From DASXTB01 sp036505615 (lineage in GTDB: Bacteria > Acidobacteriota > UBA6911 > JACQSX01), in the NCBI GenBank assembly GCA_036505615.1, contig DASXTB010000434.1, positions 1-6,510 on the forward strand: a stretch of 6,510 nt of DNA, read 5' to 3'. This document shows positions 1 through 5,460 of this stretch, in pieces. Made by a program: the position numbers and the translations under genes. The stretch's first letter is position 1, and the number at the start of each line of letters is the position of its first letter. The notes below the pieces were generated by a model. The model did no database searches. It saw only the letters and a list, made by a program, of their open reading frames with translations, and was not told the origin of the DNA.

Positions 1-824
1 GTGCCATCGTCAAAGAAACCTTGCGAGAATCCTCCTCCGATGGCAGTGAGGTCGCCCGAGACTGTCAGTCCGGTGCTGGTGGGATTGGTGCCTGGCGTTA
101 CAGTCACCGTAAGAAGAGTCGATCCGCCCGCCGCCACTGAATTCGGATTAGCCGATCCGACCCCAGCCGGATTGCTAGAAACCCCGAGACAAGTCGAAGA
201 CAAATTCTGAGGATCGCTAGGACTGATCAACTGAAAATCGTTAGCGTTGTTGTCCGTGTCAGTACCGCTGCCGGTAGTTCCTCCGGGTTTTCTCTCGTAG
301 CTACGGTTGAGGTTGGTAGTCAATGGAGCAAGTATGGCCCCTTCCTTGAATGCCGAGTTCGCACTCATTCCTACCTGATCAACGATGGTGTCATCAGGCA
401 AGGTGAGCGCAATTCCGCCGTCATCGGTGATTCCCGTCGTATAAGTCTGGTTTCCAGGAACCAAGCCGCTATAGCCGCCAGAAGCGGAGTTGGTTAAAAG
501 GTAGTGACAACCCGGATTGAGAGTGATGCCCGGATTGATGGTCACACGAGTGGAAACAAAGGGCGGGTTATTGCCGTTTGATCCTTTTATCTTCCAGTTG
601 CCAATATTTACTGGAGAGCTGGACAAGTTGTACAACTCTATGAATTCATCGTTTCCTCCACCTGGCCCGCGGGTGCGAAACTCGCTAATGACAACGGTGG
701 AAGAGACTCCGCGAGCCGCAGGCGGAAACAATGTCATATAGCCTGTAACAACAACCAGCGCTAGTAAAAGCGCTCCACCGAAACGGACAGGCCGCAACCC
801 CATCCAGCGTTGCATTAGTCGCAT
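1..824 (-). CDS. Secreted lamin-tail-domain protein, N-terminal part (runs off the left edge)
   Basis: The minus strand is open from an ATG at 824 to the window edge, giving 274 codons with no stop, so the C-terminus is missing. AGAGG at 831-835 lies 6 nt before the ATG and supports this start. Residues 1-38 form a basic N-terminus (RLMQRW...RPVR), a hydrophobic stretch (about 16-30) and a small-residue region around PPAARG, consistent with a signal peptide. Residues about 43-165 match a lamin tail domain: VVISEFRTRG, then GGNDEFIELYN, then NIGNWKIKG, with the later DDTIVDQVGM and the family-typical RSYERKPGG followed by DTDNNANDF. From about 215 an Ig-like module begins (GGSTLLTVTVTPG, then DLTAIGG and FFDDG), resembling repeats found in large exported proteins. 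In this family LTD domains occur on extracellular nucleases and surface proteins, but no catalytic domain is visible here. It is transcribed divergently from the DinB gene to the right. The exact role is unknown. Confidence 0.85.
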   Translation of the reverse strand, partial: MRLMQRWMGLRPVRFGGALLLALVVVTGYMTLFPPAARGVSSTVVISEFRTRGPGGGNDEFIELYNLSSSPVNIGNWKIKGSNGNNPPFVSTRVTINPGITLNPGCHYLLTNSASGGYSGLVPGNQTYTTGITDDGGIALTLPDDTIVDQVGMSANSAFKEGAILAPLTTNLNRSYERKPGGTTGSGTDTDNNANDFQLISPSDPQNLSSTCLGVSSNPAGVGSANPNSVAAGGSTLLTVTVTPGTNPTSTGLTVSGDLTAIGGGFSQGFFDDG

Positions 825-866
825 CACGTACCTCTTTTAAACAACGATGTGGTCACTTCAGGAAGG

Positions 867-896
867 TTTCCAATCTTTCTCAAAAAGAAGAATAAT
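867..896 (+). promoter_or_regulatory. Candidate sigma-70 promoter for the first DinB-family gene
   Basis: TTTCCA at 867-872 (4 of 6 matches to the -35 consensus) and AATAAT at 891-896 (5 of 6 to -10) are separated by 18 bp. A transcript would start near 903 and enter the DinB gene. This lies in the 825-981 divergent gap. No equally good promoter was seen for the leftward lamin-tail gene. The call is pattern matching only. Confidence 0.35.
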
Positions 897-981
897 GCTA
901 CAGGCAGCTCAAAAATGCAGCTGAAGTTTTTTCGGGATGAGCGAGACTCGAGAACCCGGCTGGGGTTGCGACGCCGCCTAT

Positions 982-1536
982 ATGAACAAAGAACGCCTTT
1001 TGCTGATTTCCGACATTCCTGGATTCACTCCGCAAATTGGGCGCTTAGGATCGATGATGAACTATGCCCGGTGGACTACGCTTCAATCCGTGGAGGGGTT
1101 GACCACTGCGGAGTTGGATCATCTATACGATGAACAGAGCAATTCCATCGGCGCGCTTCTGCGACACATCGCCGCAGTGGAGGTCGCTTATCAAGCACGC
1201 AGCTTATGGCGCCGAGAACTCAGTCCGGCCGAGCTGAGCGAATGGGAAGCGGCTCTTGATTTAGGAGAAAGAGGACGCCGCGAGATTCGAGGTTTCGCTC
1301 TGCAAGATCATATGGAGATTTTGAACCGGGTGCGAAGCAACACGCTGCGCGAGCTGGCCAAGCGCGACGATCGCTGGCTACACGAGGAAGTTCCCTTCTG
1401 GGGAGGCCGCCCCGCCAACAACTGGTTTCAGTGGTTCCACGTACTCGAAGATGAGATTAACCATCGCGGCCAAATCCGGTGGCTACGAAAGCGGCTGCCA
1501 GCCGAAGGGAACCCAGATAATCCCGGGTATTCATGA
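982..1536 (+). CDS. DinB-superfamily protein (DUF664-like four-helix bundle)
   Basis: The product is 184 aa from ATG 982, or 199 aa from an in-frame ATG at 937. I prefer 982 because similarity-type sequence begins at MNKERLLLISDIPGF, while the preceding 15 residues (SETREPGWGCDAAY) look unstructured; neither start has a good ribosome binding site. The fold is the DinB/YfiT four-helix bundle. Helix 2 carries IGALLRHIAAVE with His62, and helix 4 carries FHVLEDEINHRGQI. In the family the metal site is three His, the last two spaced i/i+4. Here these positions are His62, Asp157 and His161, so one expected His is Asp. Members include thiol-dependent S-transferases and many proteins of unknown function, so no substrate can be assigned. 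The protein is cytosolic, with no signal peptide or membrane segment. The stop overlaps the ATG of the following fragment by 4 bp (ATGA), but that fragment looks like a relic, so the overlap is probably not true coupling. Confidence 0.85.
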   Translation: MNKERLLLISDIPGFTPQIGRLGSMMNYARWTTLQSVEGLTTAELDHLYDEQSNSIGALLRHIAAVEVAYQARSLWRRELSPAELSEWEAALDLGERGRREIRGFALQDHMEILNRVRSNTLRELAKRDDRWLHEEVPFWGGRPANNWFQWFHVLEDEINHRGQIRWLRKRLPAEGNPDNPGYS

Positions 1537-2048
1537 CGGCAGGGGAGTTTTTCCAGAGAGATGCCGGGCAATTGTTTGGCTTTGGGTCGCTGCAGTCGAA
1601 GCCGGTCGTGGGATCGATTCAAATTGAAGCAAGCGGCCCAGGGGTAGTCGGGGATGTAATTTTCGGAGATGCCGGCTCTTTCAGATACGCCGCTGCCATG
1701 GCTTTGCAGAACAGGAAATTCACCAAAGCGGTATTCAGCCAAGTGGCGAATGCATCGAGCTTTTTTACCGGGATTGCTCTGTACAATCCAAACTCGCAGC
1801 CGGCTGATGTTACCGTGGAGGTATTCTCCGATTTGGCAGTGCTGACCGGACAGGCCAATCTTATGCTTGCAGCGGGCTCGCGGATTTCCAGGCTTCTGGC
1901 CGAGCTGGCGCCTTCTACCGCGAATCAGTCTCGCGGGTATGTTGTCGTTCGGAGCACCCAGCCTCTGGTGGCGCAGCAATTATTTGGAGACCCCGGCCTG
2001 AATTTCTTATCCGCAGTGCCGCCATCGATTGTGGAAAGCGCGCCGTGA
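1533..2048 (+). CDS. C-terminal fragment of a secreted beta-sandwich repeat protein, probably a 5'-truncated gene relic
   Basis: The reading frame gives 171 aa. Residues 78-87 read FTGIALYNPN and continue ADVTVEVF, a signature of repeat modules common in exported acidobacterial proteins. An internal repeat is visible: residues 27-46 (GSIQIEAS through DVIFGD) correspond to 135-153 (GYVVVRST through QQLFGD). The stretch TAGEFFQRDAGQLFG at 2-16 likewise aligns with AAGSRISRLLAELAP at 113-127. The frame therefore starts in the middle of a module. It has no signal peptide, no ribosome binding site before ATG 1533, and an in-frame TAA at 1518-1520 just upstream. Codons between that stop and the ATG (SRVF) still read like the module, which suggests that the 5' part was lost by a rearrangement next to the DinB gene. 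It ends 43 bp before the convergent gene. Whether any of it is translated is unknown; it may be a pseudogene. Confidence 0.6.
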   Translation: MTAGEFFQRDAGQLFGFGSLQSKPVVGSIQIEASGPGVVGDVIFGDAGSFRYAAAMALQNRKFTKAVFSQVANASSFFTGIALYNPNSQPADVTVEVFSDLAVLTGQANLMLAAGSRISRLLAELAPSTANQSRGYVVVRSTQPLVAQQLFGDPGLNFLSAVPPSIVESAP

Positions 2049-2091
2049 ACTCAAACCCGACCGCTCAGAGCCACAAAGTCGGAATCAAAGA

Positions 2092-2874
2092 CTACTTTGC
2101 GGGTGCAGCCGCCGCAAAGCTCAATTCCGGAACAAATCGAGAAAAATAGCGTTCCAGACTAGTAATGAAGGCGCCGCCCCGTTGCAGAATTTTTTGCGCC
2201 CCTTCCTCTCCCACCGCCTGGTTGAGCAACGGACCCTTGTCCAGATCCGAAAAACTGTTTACCACGGTGATGGTCGTGTACGAATTTGCATCGCCGCCGA
2301 AAATGGTTTGCTCCACAAAGTAACCGGGCAGATTTAGTTTCTTGTAGTTGGCCACGATGTCCGTCTTTAGAAAATTTTCAAATTCGGAATTCTTACCCGG
2401 AACCACGCGTACATGTGAAATCACGGCGAATTTAGGGGGTCCCGTCATTTCAGTCATGATGCTCAGATCAGGGCGCAACCTGACAGCATAGGTGTAGCTG
2501 CCGTCTACGCATTTGCGAATTTTGTGGCCGTAACGCGTCAACCCTTCCTGCCCCATCGCAGTCACCAGTGGCGATGGTTTATCGTACTGGGCAAAGTTGG
2601 TTATCGGGCTTATGCTCACATATTCATAAGAGTCGCCAAACACGGCGGTGGCGTAAACGCTTCGGAACGGCACGCCGGCCTTCTGCAGCGCGGGATTCAG
2701 TTCATTCTTGATCAAATCCTGCCACTCCTGCAGCATTTCGGGCTTCACACGGGTGACGGTGATGGAAATCAACTGGGGCTTCGGCGCCTCCTGCGCTAGA
2801 AGCGCGCCTGGCGCCGCCATCAGCGTCACCATCAGGAATACAAAGAGAAACATCTTCCGGCAGGTCCTGAACAT
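2092..2874 (-). CDS. Exported two-repeat dimeric alpha/beta-barrel (ABM/NIPSNAP-like) protein of unknown function
   Basis: The product is 260 aa. The start at 2874 is fixed by AGGAGG at 2882-2887, 7 nt upstream. Residues 1-27 are a clear signal peptide: FRTCRK, a hydrophobic core about 9-26, and an ALLA|QEAP cleavage site, so the protein is probably periplasmic or secreted. The mature part is an internal duplication. Half 1 (about 34-135) has ISITVTRVKPEMLQEWQDL, then VFGDSYEYVSISP, NFAQYDKPSPL and MGQEG. Half 2 (about 148-250) has VISHVRVVPGKNSEFENFL, then TIFGGDANSYTTITVVNSF, DLDKGPLLNQ and VGEEG. The beta-alpha-beta pattern and the V-x-P-G-x-x-x-E-F motif suggest ferredoxin-like dimeric barrels, a fold used by heme-degrading and quinol monooxygenases, but no catalytic residues can be assigned. 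The lone Cys in the mature protein is at 122. It has its own strong promoter and is a single-gene unit, convergent with the fragment to its left. Confidence 0.82.
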   Translation of the reverse strand: MFRTCRKMFLFVFLMVTLMAAPGALLAQEAPKPQLISITVTRVKPEMLQEWQDLIKNELNPALQKAGVPFRSVYATAVFGDSYEYVSISPITNFAQYDKPSPLVTAMGQEGLTRYGHKIRKCVDGSYTYAVRLRPDLSIMTEMTGPPKFAVISHVRVVPGKNSEFENFLKTDIVANYKKLNLPGYFVEQTIFGGDANSYTTITVVNSFSDLDKGPLLNQAVGEEGAQKILQRGGAFITSLERYFSRFVPELSFAAAAPAK

Positions 2875-2930
2875 AAGTCAGCCTCCTCTGAAAGGACGGG
2901 TAATTGATTTGATTGGTTCTGGTTGACGGC

Positions 2931-2959
2931 ATCCTAGCGCTGTTGTCAGGCCGTGTCAA
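2931..2959 (-). promoter_or_regulatory. Strong sigma-70-type promoter of the exported two-repeat protein gene
   Basis: Read on the minus strand, TTGACA (2959-2954) is a perfect -35 and TAGGAT (2936-2931) a 4-of-6 -10, with the optimal 17-bp spacer. Transcription would begin near 2924, leaving a leader of about 50 nt that ends in the AGGAGG ribosome binding site. This is the best promoter match in the window. Confidence 0.72.
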
Positions 2960-2977
2960 ATACCGAGGGCAATCGAG

Positions 2978-2983
2978 TAGAAT
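2978..2983 (+). promoter_or_regulatory. -10 element TAGAAT placed for a leaderless start of the membrane-protein gene
   Basis: TAGAAT (5 of 6) ends 6 nt before the A of ATG 2990, so a normal +1 would fall on that A itself. No Shine-Dalgarno sequence precedes the ATG, which agrees with a leaderless mRNA. The -35 is poor: GTGTCA at 2953-2958 gives 4 of 6 matches but a 19-bp spacer, and it overlaps the -35 of the divergent gene. Confidence 0.4.
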
Positions 2984-2989
2984 CTGCTC

Positions 2990-3367
2990 ATGCGCTGGGC
3001 GGCTCTTCTGATCGTGGGCCTGGCAATGGTGGCGCTGGGCTTGGTGAAAATTTATGGCAATCTGTCCGGAGGCGTGGTCGGACCATTGCAGGGACCGATG
3101 CTGATCATAACGGGCGCGATTCTGTGCGCCATCGGTTCGCCACCGGCGTTCCAGGTTACGTCGCCCCGGGGAATGATCGTGACCGGAGCAATCTTGATGG
3201 TCCTTGCATATTCTTCCCCGCTCATCTACTGGATGGTTCTCGGAAAGCGTACGGGTGGAGAAGAAGGCGGAGAGATGTTTCGCGCCATTCTCTGGGGAGC
3301 TGTTGGCGTGCCGGGGCTGGTCATGGCGTTGGTCGGCATTATCCGGGGGTTGTTCCCAGAGAAATAG
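2990..3367 (+). CDS. Small integral membrane protein with four predicted helices, function unknown
   Basis: The product is 125 aa and I do not recognise a named family. Hydrophobic segments lie at about residues 3-22, 35-50, 61-84 and 97-118, separated by short loops. The loop at 85-96 is polar (GKRTGGEEGGEM), and the C-terminus is short and charged (FPEK). There is no cleavable signal peptide; the first helix starts at the N-terminus. ATG 2990 is chosen because the first helix begins there and a -10 element sits exactly for a leaderless transcript; there is no ribosome binding site. An overlapping frame from 2953 is longer but has a charge-rich, non-membrane composition and is rejected. The gene is divergent from the exported two-repeat protein and lies 105 bp before the MBL-fold gene, which has its own promoter, so joint function is not implied. 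Confidence 0.7.
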   Translation: MRWAALLIVGLAMVALGLVKIYGNLSGGVVGPLQGPMLIITGAILCAIGSPPAFQVTSPRGMIVTGAILMVLAYSSPLIYWMVLGKRTGGEEGGEMFRAILWGAVGVPGLVMALVGIIRGLFPEK

Positions 3368-3421
3368 CCAGCTTCCGCTTCTCGCTCTCAGCCCGCGCGG
3401 ATACTGGAGTGCGGCACAAAC

Positions 3422-3450
3422 TGGACGTGAATGGAGAACTGATTTACAAT
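3422..3450 (+). promoter_or_regulatory. Sigma-70-type promoter of the MBL-fold hydrolase gene
   Basis: TGGACG at 3422-3427 (4 of 6) and TACAAT at 3445-3450 (5 of 6) are spaced by 17 bp. Transcription would start near 3457, giving a very short leader that still contains the GGAGG ribosome binding site at 3464-3468. Confidence 0.6.
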
Positions 3451-3472
3451 ACTCCGCTCTTTTGGAGGCTTT

Positions 3473-4423
3473 ATGCGCAAATTTTGCTTTCCACTCCTCG
3501 TCATCATCTCTTTCATTACCTTGTCTCTTGCTCAGCAGCAGGACTTCAGCAAAGTTGAAATCAAGGTCACCAAGGTCACAAGCACCGTGTACATGCTGGA
3601 GGGCTCGGGTGGGAACATCGGCGTCTCTGTCGGCGATGACGGCATCATCATCGTAGACGACCAGTTTGCGCCGCTGGCACCCAAGATCCAGGCCGCATTG
3701 AAAGGCATCACCGACAAACCGGTGCGCTTCATTCTGAACACGCACTATCATTTCGACCACACGGGCGGAAACGCCGAGTTTTCCAAGCTGGGCACGATCA
3801 TCGCGCATGAAAATGTGCGCAAGAGGCTGAAGTCAGGCAGTACCATCAAAGGTTTCGGCTCGCACCCTCCTGCGCCGAAAGAGGCGCTGCCGGTGATCAC
3901 CTTCAACGACCGCGCCACAGTGCACTTGAACGGCGAGGACGTGCGGGCCATTCACTTTCCCAGCGGGCACACCGACGGCGACAGCGTGATCTTTTTTACG
4001 CAGTCGAACGTCGTGCACATGGGCGATGACTTCGTCACCTATGGCTTTCCGTTTGTGGATGTGGAAAATGGCGGCTCGGTCAGCGGCATGATCGCCGGCG
4101 TCGAGAAAGTGCTGGCAACTACCAGGCCCGATACCAAGTTCATTCCCGGCCACGGGCCACTATCCTCGCCCGGCGACGTGCGCAAGTTCGTGCAGATGAT
4201 CAAGGAAACGCGCGCCCTGGTCGCCGACGCCGTGAAGAAAGGGAAAACGCTCGACCAGATGAAGCAGGGGCACCTGCTGTCAAAATACGAGGAGAATTAC
4301 GGCAAAGGCTTCCTCAAGGCCAACGACTGGATCGACGTGCTCTACTCCGACGTGACCAAGAAGCAGACCGGCCACGAGCACTACATCAAGCACGGTCACG
4401 CCAACGAGCGCGCCAACAATTAA
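3473..4423 (+). CDS. Exported MBL-fold metallohydrolase
   Basis: The product is 316 aa. GGAGG at 3464-3468 lies 4 nt before the ATG and supports this start. Residues 1-20 form a signal peptide (MRKFCF, a hydrophobic core to LSLA, then QQQD), so the enzyme probably acts in the periplasm. The metallo-beta-lactamase fold is shown by GDDGIIIVDDQF (54-65) and by the metal motif H91-Y-H93-F-D95-H96-TGG. It is also shown by H166 in SGHTDGD, D185 in HMGDD and H227 in PGHGP. This is the complete two-metal ligand set HxHxDH-H-D-H. The bridging position is Asp, as in glyoxalase II-like and general MBL hydrolases, not the Cys of B1 beta-lactamases, so antibiotic hydrolysis should not be assumed. About 70 C-terminal residues after the core (EYENYGKGF-type region, DWIDVLYSDV) are helical and end in a His-rich tail (H301, H303, H307, H309). 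Substrate unknown. It appears to be a single-gene unit. Confidence 0.9.
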   Translation: MRKFCFPLLVIISFITLSLAQQQDFSKVEIKVTKVTSTVYMLEGSGGNIGVSVGDDGIIIVDDQFAPLAPKIQAALKGITDKPVRFILNTHYHFDHTGGNAEFSKLGTIIAHENVRKRLKSGSTIKGFGSHPPAPKEALPVITFNDRATVHLNGEDVRAIHFPSGHTDGDSVIFFTQSNVVHMGDDFVTYGFPFVDVENGGSVSGMIAGVEKVLATTRPDTKFIPGHGPLSSPGDVRKFVQMIKETRALVADAVKKGKTLDQMKQGHLLSKYEENYGKGFLKANDWIDVLYSDVTKKQTGHEHYIKHGHANERANN

Positions 4424-4535
4424 CATCCGGCTAACATCCAGCGCACGTGGATCCCAGTCTAATCTAGTTGGTTTAAAAGCTAATTCGGAGCCACTCCCTT
4501 TACTGGAAAACTCCACTGAGTGTCTGAGTGCGCCC

Positions 4536-4622
4536 TGGTGCCGAAGGGGGGACTCGAACCCCCACGCCCTTGCGAGCGCTAGCTCCTGAAGCTAGTGCGT
4601 CTGCCAATTCCGCCACTTCGGC
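4536..4622 (-). tRNA. tRNA-Leu (anticodon CAG), CCA encoded
   Basis: On the minus strand the acceptor GCCGAAG (4622-4616) pairs with CTTCGGC, followed by discriminator A at 4539 and a genomic CCA at 4538-4536. The anticodon stem CTAGC/GCTAG closes the loop TTCAGGA, giving anticodon CAG at 4588-4586, which reads CUG leucine codons. A long variable arm (CGCTC, GCAA loop, GGGCG) marks a class II tRNA, as expected for Leu. The T arm is GGGGG-TTCGAGT-CCCCC. All stems are intact, so it should be functional. Without CCA it is 84 nt (4539-4622). No clear intrinsic terminator was found on its downstream side (4424-4535). Confidence 0.97.
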
Positions 4623-4643
4623 AAGCTGTGCGAAGGAAACTGC

Positions 4644-4649
4644 ATTCTA
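4644..4649 (-). promoter_or_regulatory. Candidate -10 element for tRNA-Leu
   Basis: The minus strand reads TAGAAT (4649-4644), 5 of 6 matches to the -10 consensus, about 21 nt upstream of the tRNA 5' end, which would leave a leader of roughly 15 nt. No convincing -35 lies 16-18 bp upstream (best TGGATT, 3 of 6), so confidence is low. Confidence 0.35.
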
Positions 4650-4685
4650 CCAAGAAGTTTACGAAGGAATCCATGGGCATTTAGC

Positions 4686-4699
4686 AGTGCTCAGTGCTC
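4686..4699. repeat. Two-copy heptamer AGTGCTC, followed by a small hairpin
   Basis: AGTGCTC occurs twice in direct tandem at 4686-4692 and 4693-4699. It is immediately followed by a perfect 5-bp inverted repeat GAATC-gtat-GATTC at 4700-4713. The unit length matches the longer heptamer array at the right edge of the window. Two copies could arise by chance, so this is a weak repeat call. Confidence 0.4.
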
Positions 4700-4721
4700 G
4701 AATCGTATGATTCAGGAATAA

Positions 4722-4764
4722 CTTTGTGGTTTTTTTCACCACAAAGGACACAACGGACACGGCG
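4722..4764. repeat. Perfect 9-bp palindrome leading into 9-nt-periodic repeats
   Basis: CTTTGTGGT (4722-4730) and ACCACAAAG (4738-4746) are perfect reverse complements around a 7-nt loop of TTTTTTC. The right arm is also the first of three related nonamers: ACCACAAAG (4738-4746), GACACAACG (4747-4755), GACACGGCG (4756-4764). The T run is in the loop, not after the stem, so this is not an intrinsic terminator on either strand. It lies between the tRNA and the second DinB gene and looks like a dispersed intergenic repeat element; similar ACCACAAAGGACAC-type motifs are, from general knowledge, widespread in bacterial intergenic DNA. Confidence 0.65.
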
Positions 4765-4819
4765 CGCGAGTTTCTTTATGAATCCTGAGTTGTGATCCAA
4801 ACATATATTAGGGTGTCCC

Positions 4820-5335
4820 ATGAAAGTTGAAGACGCATTTATTGAGAGCGCGAGGCACTTTCTCTCGAAAGATTACTTTCCCAAAATTGAAAAGTGTCTG
4901 GAATTGTTGAGAGATGATGATGTCTGGTGGCGGGCTCATGAAACCGACAACAGCGTGGGAAACCTGATGCTGCATTTGGCAGGCAACGTCCGACAATGGA
5001 TTGTCTCCGGGATTGGAGGAGCGGCGGACAAGCGCGTGCGGCAAAAGGAGTTTGATCAGCGGGAGGCGCTCAGCAAGACGGAGTTGCTGGCCCGCCTGCG
5101 GGCTGCAGTTGACGACGCAGATGGTGTTCTGGCGTCGATAGATACGGCCGAATTATTGAAGCCGCGGTTCATTCAATTTACCCAGCAGACGCCATTGCAG
5201 GCAATCTTTCATGTGGTAGAACATTTCGGCTACCACACGGGACAGATTGTCTACATTACAAAGCTGCGAGCAGGGAAGGATTTAGGGTTTTATAGATTTC
5301 TGGAGAAGCAGGATGAGGGGACGAAGGGGATATGA
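4820..5335 (+). CDS. DinB-superfamily protein (DUF1572/YfiT-like)
   Basis: The product is 171 aa from ATG 4820, with TAGGG at 4809-4813 6 nt upstream as a modest ribosome binding site. It is a four-helix-bundle DinB protein. Helix 2 has NLMLHLAGNVRQWI with His52, and helix 4 has AIFHVVEHFGYHTGQI with His135 and His139 at i/i+4. The full three-His metal site is therefore present, unlike the DinB paralogue at 982-1536. It is cytosolic, with no signal peptide. The family includes metal-dependent thiol S-transferases (bacillithiol or mycothiol in other phyla) and damage-inducible proteins; no substrate can be named here. The last residues (DEGTKGI, 5312-5332) and the TGA stop are encoded by the left edge of the G-rich repeat array that follows, so the natural C-terminus was probably replaced or extended by the repeat. 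The helical core ends before this, so function is likely preserved. Confidence 0.88.
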   Translation: MKVEDAFIESARHFLSKDYFPKIEKCLELLRDDDVWWRAHETDNSVGNLMLHLAGNVRQWIVSGIGGAADKRVRQKEFDQREALSKTELLARLRAAVDDADGVLASIDTAELLKPRFIQFTQQTPLQAIFHVVEHFGYHTGQIVYITKLRAGKDLGFYRFLEKQDEGTKGI

Positions 5336-5400
5336 GGGGATATGAAGAGATATGAGCTGGAGGGTGGGGGAGCGGGAGAGCGGGAGGTAGGAGGGTGGGG
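5312..5400. repeat. Left arm of a large inverted repeat array (purine-rich decamers, then octamers)
   Basis: From 5312 the plus strand is almost purely purine. Decamers come first, GGGGATATGA (5326-5335), GGGGATATGA (5336-5345) and AGAGATATGA (5346-5355), preceded by a related GACGAAG stretch. Next comes an octamer-like part with AGCGGGAG repeated at 5371-5378 and 5379-5386, flanked by GGTGGGGG-type units up to 5400. The arm overlaps the last codons and stop of the second DinB gene. GGG runs at 5362-5384 fit the G-quadruplex rule. Confidence 0.7.
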
Positions 5401-5460
5401 GACGCCATCTATTGATTATCCAATCTGAGGCGAGGGCCAGCTTTAGGACCAAATTTTTTT

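Noticed and set aside
1428..1979. Minus-strand open frame (183 aa) opposite the DinB end and the repeat-protein fragment
   Set aside because: It is the complement of two frames that show family motifs, and it has no motif or ribosome binding site of its own.
2056..2083. Possible terminator stem CCGAC/GTCGG between the convergent genes
   Set aside because: Only 5 bp with a 16-nt loop and no T run; it could easily be chance.
2953..3558. Plus-strand open frame (201 aa) overlapping the membrane-protein gene
   Set aside because: The charged Gly/Arg-rich composition has no fold signature, whereas the alternate frame gives four clean membrane helices, and its end invades the MBL signal peptide.
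2702..3808. Long minus-strand open frame (368 aa)
   Set aside because: It runs across two better-supported genes, two promoters and a signal-peptide region, and its His/Arg/Asp-rich composition shows no domain or motif.
4420..4441. Direct repeat TAACATCC at the MBL stop codon
   Set aside because: Two 8-nt copies only; no further units and no sign of function.
4528..4710. Open frame on the plus strand giving a 60-aa protein containing RTPTPLRALAPEASASA
   Set aside because: It is the antisense of the tRNA-Leu gene; this peptide pattern is a classic spurious translation of tRNA genes.
5436..5460. T run (5454-5460) after a GC-rich patch, as an intrinsic terminator for the second DinB gene
   Set aside because: No stable stem directly precedes the T run on the plus strand; it is better described as the spacer of the inverted array.
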